From contig CAIMKZ010000093.1 of assembly GCA_903842065.1 (NCBI GenBank), forward strand, positions 62,001 through 126,000: 64,000 nt of DNA, given 5' to 3'. Made by a program: the position numbers and the translations under genes. Source of the DNA: an uncultured Acidobacteriaceae bacterium (lineage in GTDB: Bacteria > Acidobacteriota > Terriglobia > Terriglobales > Acidobacteriaceae). This document shows positions 59,311-64,000 of the stretch, piece after piece (position 1 is the first letter of the stretch; each line of letters starts with the position of its first letter). The notes below the pieces were generated by a model. The model was not told where the DNA came from and did not search any database. It saw only the letters and a program-made list of their open reading frames with translations.

Positions 59311-60009
59311 TCATTTCAATTGCTGTTTGACGATTCTGGCGCGCACGTCGCCTAGGAGGTCGTAGATGGAATATGTAATGTGCATCTCCGGCTCACCTCC
59401 GACTATGGGGGCACGGCAGCATTTTCCCTGTGGCACCTTGAAGTTGAAGGGAACCTCTACGTGCCAGGTTCTCCCCAACTGGTTGAGAGGGATGCTGAAA
59501 AGGACCTCTTTGCCGGGTTGAACCGTTACTCCTGAACCGAGTTCAAACCAGTAATCAGGAGGAGGAGCATCGCGTACACTATCGTATTTGCGGCTGTCGC
59601 TTGATTCAGTCTGGTTTGGCGAAGACGAGTCAGGCCCAATTACAACTGTAGTCGGAGAAATGGGAGCGTCGGTTGTGACTATAACTCCGCGTGGAGGCAG
59701 TTCAGGGACCACAAAATCCATGACTCCGACTTCCTCCGCCGGGCTCCCTTCTGGCGTACCAAATGTGCGCAGGTTTACCGGCACATTGCAGTTATTCACA
59801 AACTTGAGCCAGATCCTAATTTCAGACTCTTCATCGCTGCGTTTGATCCCTTTACCGATGTGGTCGAATTTCAGGTAAACGAAATATCGATCGGGATCGA
59901 TGACGAACGGCTGCGCTTTCCCCGCGGTCTGCGAAAACGCGGTAGGAAGTGTGAAGGAAAATGCCAGTAAGGCTACCTGTCCCCATTCCAATCGTGCCCA
60001 TTTGGTCAT
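59311..60009 (-). CDS. Secreted hypothetical protein
   Basis: The 232-residue exported protein has a signal peptide ([19 protein letters not shown]). The mature part looks like a beta-sandwich ([62 protein letters not shown]), with a Ser-rich middle loop ([14 protein letters not shown]). No family is recognised. ATG 60009 follows AAAGGAG. Codon use is a little more AT-rich than average. It converges on the downstream iterons. Confidence 0.65.
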   Translation of the reverse strand: MTKWARLEWGQVALLAFSFTLPTAFSQTAGKAQPFVIDPDRYFVYLKFDHIGKGIKRSDEESEIRIWLKFVNNCNVPVNLRTFGTPEGSPAEEVGVMDFVVPELPPRGVIVTTDAPISPTTVVIGPDSSSPNQTESSDSRKYDSVRDAPPPDYWFELGSGVTVQPGKEVLFSIPLNQLGRTWHVEVPFNFKVPQGKCCRAPIVGGEPEMHITYSIYDLLGDVRARIVKQQLK

Positions 60010-60148
60010 AAGCGAACTCCTTTGCGCCCGCCGCGGCTCCATGCATCGTCTCGTCAACATCGTATCATCGGGCCAAATTGGGCCAAAAGCGATCTCACCT
60101 ACATCTACTGATAAAATTTCTGTAGAGATTCAATCGAAAGAGACCCCT

Positions 60149-61088
<940 letters not shown>

Positions 61089-61111
<23 letters not shown>

Positions 61112-61221
61112 CTTCTAGCTGCGGCGTCACCTGATCCGCCGGAGTGGCTTCGACGAGGAAGCCGGGAACGATGGCACTACCAAGACAAGAGCTAGAAGCT
61201 AGAGGCTAGCAGCTAGAAGCT
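61089..61221. repeat. Inverted 7-bp minisatellites between glyQ and glyS
   Basis: Four CTAGnTn units (61094-61121) that include the glyQ stop face four units of AGCTAGA type in inverse orientation (61190-61217), 68 nt apart. The 32-nt arms 61089-61120 and 61190-61221 are largely complementary. The 68 nt between them hold no gene. Confidence 0.85.
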
Positions 61222-61236
61222 CGAAAGAAATGAATC

Positions 61237-63324
61237 ATGGCAGACTTCTTACTTGAGATCGGGCTGGATGAGATTCCGGCGCGGATGATTGCACAGGCGG
61301 AGGCCGAACTGGGCCGCCGCGTTACGGACCTGCTGACTCGCGAGCGGCTGCTTGCCGAGGGCGGCAAGGTGACGACGTATTCGACGCCGCGGCGGCTGGC
61401 CGTGGTGGTCGAGGGCGTGCTTGAGGCGCAGCAGGACCAGCAGGAGCAGTTGACCGGCCCCTCGTGGAAGGTGGCGTTCAAGGATGGCGCTCCGACTCCC
61501 GCCGCCGAGGCTTTTGCAAAGAAGGCCGGCCTGGCGGTTACGGCGCTTGAGAAGGTCGTAAACGCCAAGGGCGAGTACGTGGGCGCAACGGTCACGCGCA
61601 AGGGGCGCTCGGCATCTGAGTTGCTTGCGGCCGAGCTGCCAAAGGAAGTGCTGGGCCTCTACTGGGCGAAGAATATGTACTGGCGCGCTGGCAAGCCCGA
61701 GCGGTTTGTGCGGCCGGTGCGCTGGGTGGTGGCGCTGCTGGGCTCCTCCGTTGTGTCGGTCGAGATCGCGGGCATCGCGGCGGGGAATACGACTCGCGGG
61801 CATCGCATCCTGCACGGCGAGGCGCCGGTGGTTCTGCCTTCGGTCAAGAGTTATGCCGAAGCCCTCCGCTCCGCATTCGTTGTAGTTGATGTGGCGGAGC
61901 GGCGGCAGACGATTCGCAAGGCTCTCGACAAGGCGACGCGGACGGTTGCCGGGGCGTGCTGGCGTGAGGATGAGCCGCTGGTTGAGACAGTGACGCATCT
62001 GACCGAGTGGCCGACGGTGATCCTGGGCAACTTTGAGCCCGAGTATCTGGTACTGCCCGAAGAGGTTCTTGTAACTGTGATGCGCGACCACCAGAAGTAC
62101 TTTGCGGTTGAAGGCGCGGACGGGAAGCTGCTGCCGCACTTCCTTGCGGTGCTGAACATTCAGGTGGACGAGGAAGGCTACGCGACGATCCGGCACGGGA
62201 ACCAGAAGGTTCTGCGGGCAAGGTTCAAGGACGCGCGGTTCTTCTGGGACTTCGATCAGAAGGTTTTTCTTGCTGATCGCGTCGCGAGTTTGAAGAACGT
62301 AACATTCCAGCAGCAACTCGGAAGCTATTTGTCGAAGACAATAGACAACGATGAAGTCGTAAAACGGCTAATTAGTGCTGTGAAGGCCGCTGGTGTGACC
62401 TGCGACGAGGCCGCGCTGCTTAAAGCGACGGAACTCGCCAAGACCGATCTCACCACCGAACTTGTCAAAGAATTCACTGAATTGCAGGGCATCATCGGTG
62501 GACTTTACGCTAAAGCCCAAGGTCTGAGCGAGGCGGTAGCGGAAGCTATCTACTGGCAATACAAACCAGCTTCGACCGAAGATTCAATTCCGCCGACAGT
62601 CGAAGGCCAATTGTTCGGGCTGGCTGATCGTATCGTCACCATCGGCCAAATGTTCTCGATTGCAATGGCCCCGACCGGCTCCAAGGACCCCTTTGCGCTT
62701 CGCCGTGCGGCGAACTCCATCGTCAAGATTCTGGCAGAGTCAGGGCTCCCGCTCACGCTTGGCCAGGTCATAGATGCTTATGGACGAGGCAGAGAGGAAG
62801 ATCTACAAAAGGTCTCCGCCTTCCTCCAGGAGCGCCTGAACTTCTACCTCAAGGATGTGCGCGGATTCTCTTACGACGTAGTGAACGCGGTGCTGGCGGC
62901 GGGGGCGGACGACGTTCGCGACACGATTGCGCGGGCCGAGGCGCTCACCGCAGTGCGCGGCAGCGAGGATTTTGCCGCCATCTCTGCGGCCTTCAAGCGC
63001 ATCAAGAACATTCTGAAGCAGGCTGAGGAGAAGGGCTACGCGAAGAGCGCGGCGGCGGGCGCGGAGCTTGCGGCTGAGGCCAAGGCGCTGGCCGATGCAT
63101 CAGTTACTCTCGCGCCAAAGTTTGCCGCGCTGCGCGAGGCGCATAACTACGGCGAGGCGCTGGCGCTCATCGCGACGCTCAGGCCCACGGTCGATGCTTT
63201 CTTTGACAAGGTGATGGTGCTTGATCCGGATGAGAAGCTGCGCGGGGCGCATCTGGGAATCATCGACGAGGTGCTGAGCAGGTTCTCGACGATCGCCGAC
63301 TTCTCGGAGATTGTGACTTCGTAA
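61237..63324 (+). CDS. glyS: Glycyl-tRNA synthetase beta subunit
   Basis: The 695-residue tRNA-recognition subunit starts MADFLLEIGLDEIPARMI and contains FKDGAPTPAAEAFAKKAGL, NMYWRAGKPERFVRPVRWV, VMRDHQKYFAV, GLADRIVTIGQMF, GSKDPFALRRAANSIVKIL and a C-terminal anticodon-binding domain (FFDKVMVLDPDEKLRGAHLGIIDEV). About 62280-62830 uses clearly more A/T-ending codons than the parts on either side, as if recombined. It is separated from glyQ by the 7-bp repeat hairpin. Confidence 0.95.
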   Translation: MADFLLEIGLDEIPARMIAQAEAELGRRVTDLLTRERLLAEGGKVTTYSTPRRLAVVVEGVLEAQQDQQEQLTGPSWKVAFKDGAPTPAAEAFAKKAGLAVTALEKVVNAKGEYVGATVTRKGRSASELLAAELPKEVLGLYWAKNMYWRAGKPERFVRPVRWVVALLGSSVVSVEIAGIAAGNTTRGHRILHGEAPVVLPSVKSYAEALRSAFVVVDVAERRQTIRKALDKATRTVAGACWREDEPLVETVTHLTEWPTVILGNFEPEYLVLPEEVLVTVMRDHQKYFAVEGADGKLLPHFLAVLNIQVDEEGYATIRHGNQKVLRARFKDARFFWDFDQKVFLADRVASLKNVTFQQQLGSYLSKTIDNDEVVKRLISAVKAAGVTCDEAALLKATELAKTDLTTELVKEFTELQGIIGGLYAKAQGLSEAVAEAIYWQYKPASTEDSIPPTVEGQLFGLADRIVTIGQMFSIAMAPTGSKDPFALRRAANSIVKILAESGLPLTLGQVIDAYGRGREEDLQKVSAFLQERLNFYLKDVRGFSYDVVNAVLAAGADDVRDTIARAEALTAVRGSEDFAAISAAFKRIKNILKQAEEKGYAKSAAAGAELAAEAKALADASVTLAPKFAALREAHNYGEALALIATLRPTVDAFFDKVMVLDPDEKLRGAHLGIIDEVLSRFSTIADFSEIVTS

Positions 63325-63345
63325 ACAGGTTAATCGTTGTGGTCT

Positions 63346-63382
63346 CCCAGGTCCCCAAATGCGAGGGACCTGGGGCACCCAT
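63346..63382 (+). repeat. Hairpin repeat of the GGGGCACCCA family after glyS
   Basis: CCCAGGTCCC-9-GGGACCTGGG followed by GCACCCAT. It shares the arms CCCAGGTC/GACCTGGG with the copy inside uvrC (15788). Confidence 0.85.
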
Positions 63383-63402
63383 CTTCAAGGGTTGTTATCG
63401 CA

Positions 63403-63446
63403 CAAAACGACGATCCCCGGCCCAAGGGCCGGGGATCGTCGTTTTG
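63403..63446. terminator. Bidirectional terminator between glyS and the cytochrome gene
   Basis: A perfect 20-bp stem (63403-63422 with 63427-63446) with core GACGATCCCCGGCC and flanking A/T runs, located between convergent genes. Confidence 0.9.
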
Positions 63447-63453
63447 CTTTAGG

Positions 63454-64000
63454 CTACGGCCGCTTTGCGCCGATCTTCAGGCCTGCGTTGGCGTTCACGT
63501 TCAGATTCTTGATGGAGTCATACAGCACCTGTGCCGCGTACTGCGGGTTGTGGATGCCGAAGCTCATGTCGAAGATGAACATGCGCAGGTTGTAGAACGA
63601 CTCGGCCTGGGCGCGGGTGAAGGCGATCTCCGGGCCGGCATTGGTGCGGTAGTCGGAGTAGTAGAGGAAGCTGGTCAGAGGCTCGGGATGGAGCGTGCCC
63701 GGCGGATCGGGGTGGGCCAGCTTGCGCATCGGGGCGACAGGCGTTGCGCCGTCCGCTTTGGGGAAGTTGGCTGGAGCGAGGAAGTAGTTCACCAGGGTGT
63801 AGCGCAGCCCCTCGATCTCGACCAGCAGTTGATCGGCCTTCCCGTCGCCATCGTAGTCCACCAGTTTGTCGGGCGTATCGATCTTCGCGTCGCGGAAGCG
63901 CACCCCGCCCATTCTGCCCGGCGCCTTGAAGGCGTCCGCGCCGTGGCAGGTTGCGCACCCCGTCGTCACGTCCGTCCGGTAATTAGTGAGGAAGAAGTTA
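63454..64000 (-). CDS. c-type cytochrome / secreted haem protein, C-terminal part (cut by window edge)
   Basis: The frame is open to the window end, so the N-terminus is outside. It contains one haem c site CATCH (in TTGCATCHGADAFKAPGRMGG), a Ca-binding-like loop DYDGDGKAD, then LLVEIEGLRYTLVNYFLAPANFP and a C-terminal helical segment with FIFDMSFGIHNPQYAAQVLYDSI. The partial protein has at least 180 residues. Probably periplasmic and involved in multi-haem electron transfer; similar proteins have CxxCH repeats in the missing half. Confidence 0.75.
   Translation of the reverse strand, partial: NFFLTNYRTDVTTGCATCHGADAFKAPGRMGGVRFRDAKIDTPDKLVDYDGDGKADQLLVEIEGLRYTLVNYFLAPANFPKADGATPVAPMRKLAHPDPPGTLHPEPLTSFLYYSDYRTNAGPEIAFTRAQAESFYNLRMFIFDMSFGIHNPQYAAQVLYDSIKNLNVNANAGLKIGAKRP

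Overview
The window looks like chromosomal DNA of a diderm soil bacterium of the Acidobacteriota (class Terriglobia / family Acidobacteriaceae is my best guess). This is inferred from a GC content near 60 %, lipid A-type genes (lpxD and two LpxL/DUF374-like acyltransferases), a bacillithiol deacetylase (BshB1), a CydA-like oxidase fused to cytochrome c, a fused homocysteine methyltransferase/MTHFR, two-subunit glycyl-tRNA synthetase, and several families of short dispersed repeats. No rRNA, tRNA, CRISPR array, prophage or IS transposase was seen.

Layout. 1-14 kb: the 5' part of recG (minus), a NatAB-type ABC exporter, a DUF374 acyltransferase overlapping queA, polA, a small membrane protein, murB, a methyltransferase, a MOT1-type molybdate transporter, thrC-thrB, an AT-rich leader with strong hairpins, and trxA. 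14-28 kb: hslR-uvrC (minus), recQ, a winged-helix-like/PIN pair, a cyclophilin, a SYLF protein, lpxL-like and lpxD, a PAS-GGDEF cyclase, pstS with a hairpin over its ribosome binding site, a neutral-ceramidase-like enzyme and cyaY. 28-38 kb: a four-gene TetR/HlyD/ABC efflux operon with a palindromic operator, a PhoBR-like two-component system (minus), a Tat-exported FAD oxidoreductase, a methyltransferase and bshB1. 38-51 kb: a beta-propeller-like lipoprotein, the bifunctional methionine-cycle enzyme, xseB, a zinc ribbon, a membrane SpoIIE phosphatase, an M48 protease, a small excisionase-like HTH protein, a YciI protein, a Xaa-Pro peptidase, and accB-accC split by a repeat-flanked four-helix-bundle gene. 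51-64 kb (the most accessory part): a low-GC membrane protein, a MntA-HepT toxin-antitoxin pair, a ~39-bp tandem repeat array, a CE1-type esterase, a CydA-like/cytochrome c oxidase pair, an ATPase-DUF4143 gene bracketed on both sides by three 22-bp direct repeats, a secreted protein, glyQ-glyS separated by inverted 7-bp minisatellites, and the end of a c-type cytochrome.

Most genes are housekeeping (repair, cell wall, lipid A, Thr/Met/fatty acid synthesis, translation). The unusual layer is made of repeats: 22-bp iterons around the DUF4143 ATPase, a ~39-bp alternating tandem array, 9-bp and 7-bp four-unit minisatellites that sit on stop codons, and two hairpin REP-like families, one of which has inserted in frame into uvrC. 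Several genes (recG, polA, murB, thrC, cyaY, the winged-helix gene) carry a TAnnnT-like hexamer exactly 6 nt before the start codon, which suggests leaderless transcription. The most promising candidate for an undescribed system is the iteron-bracketed ATPase/DUF4143 gene at 57.8-59.3 kb.
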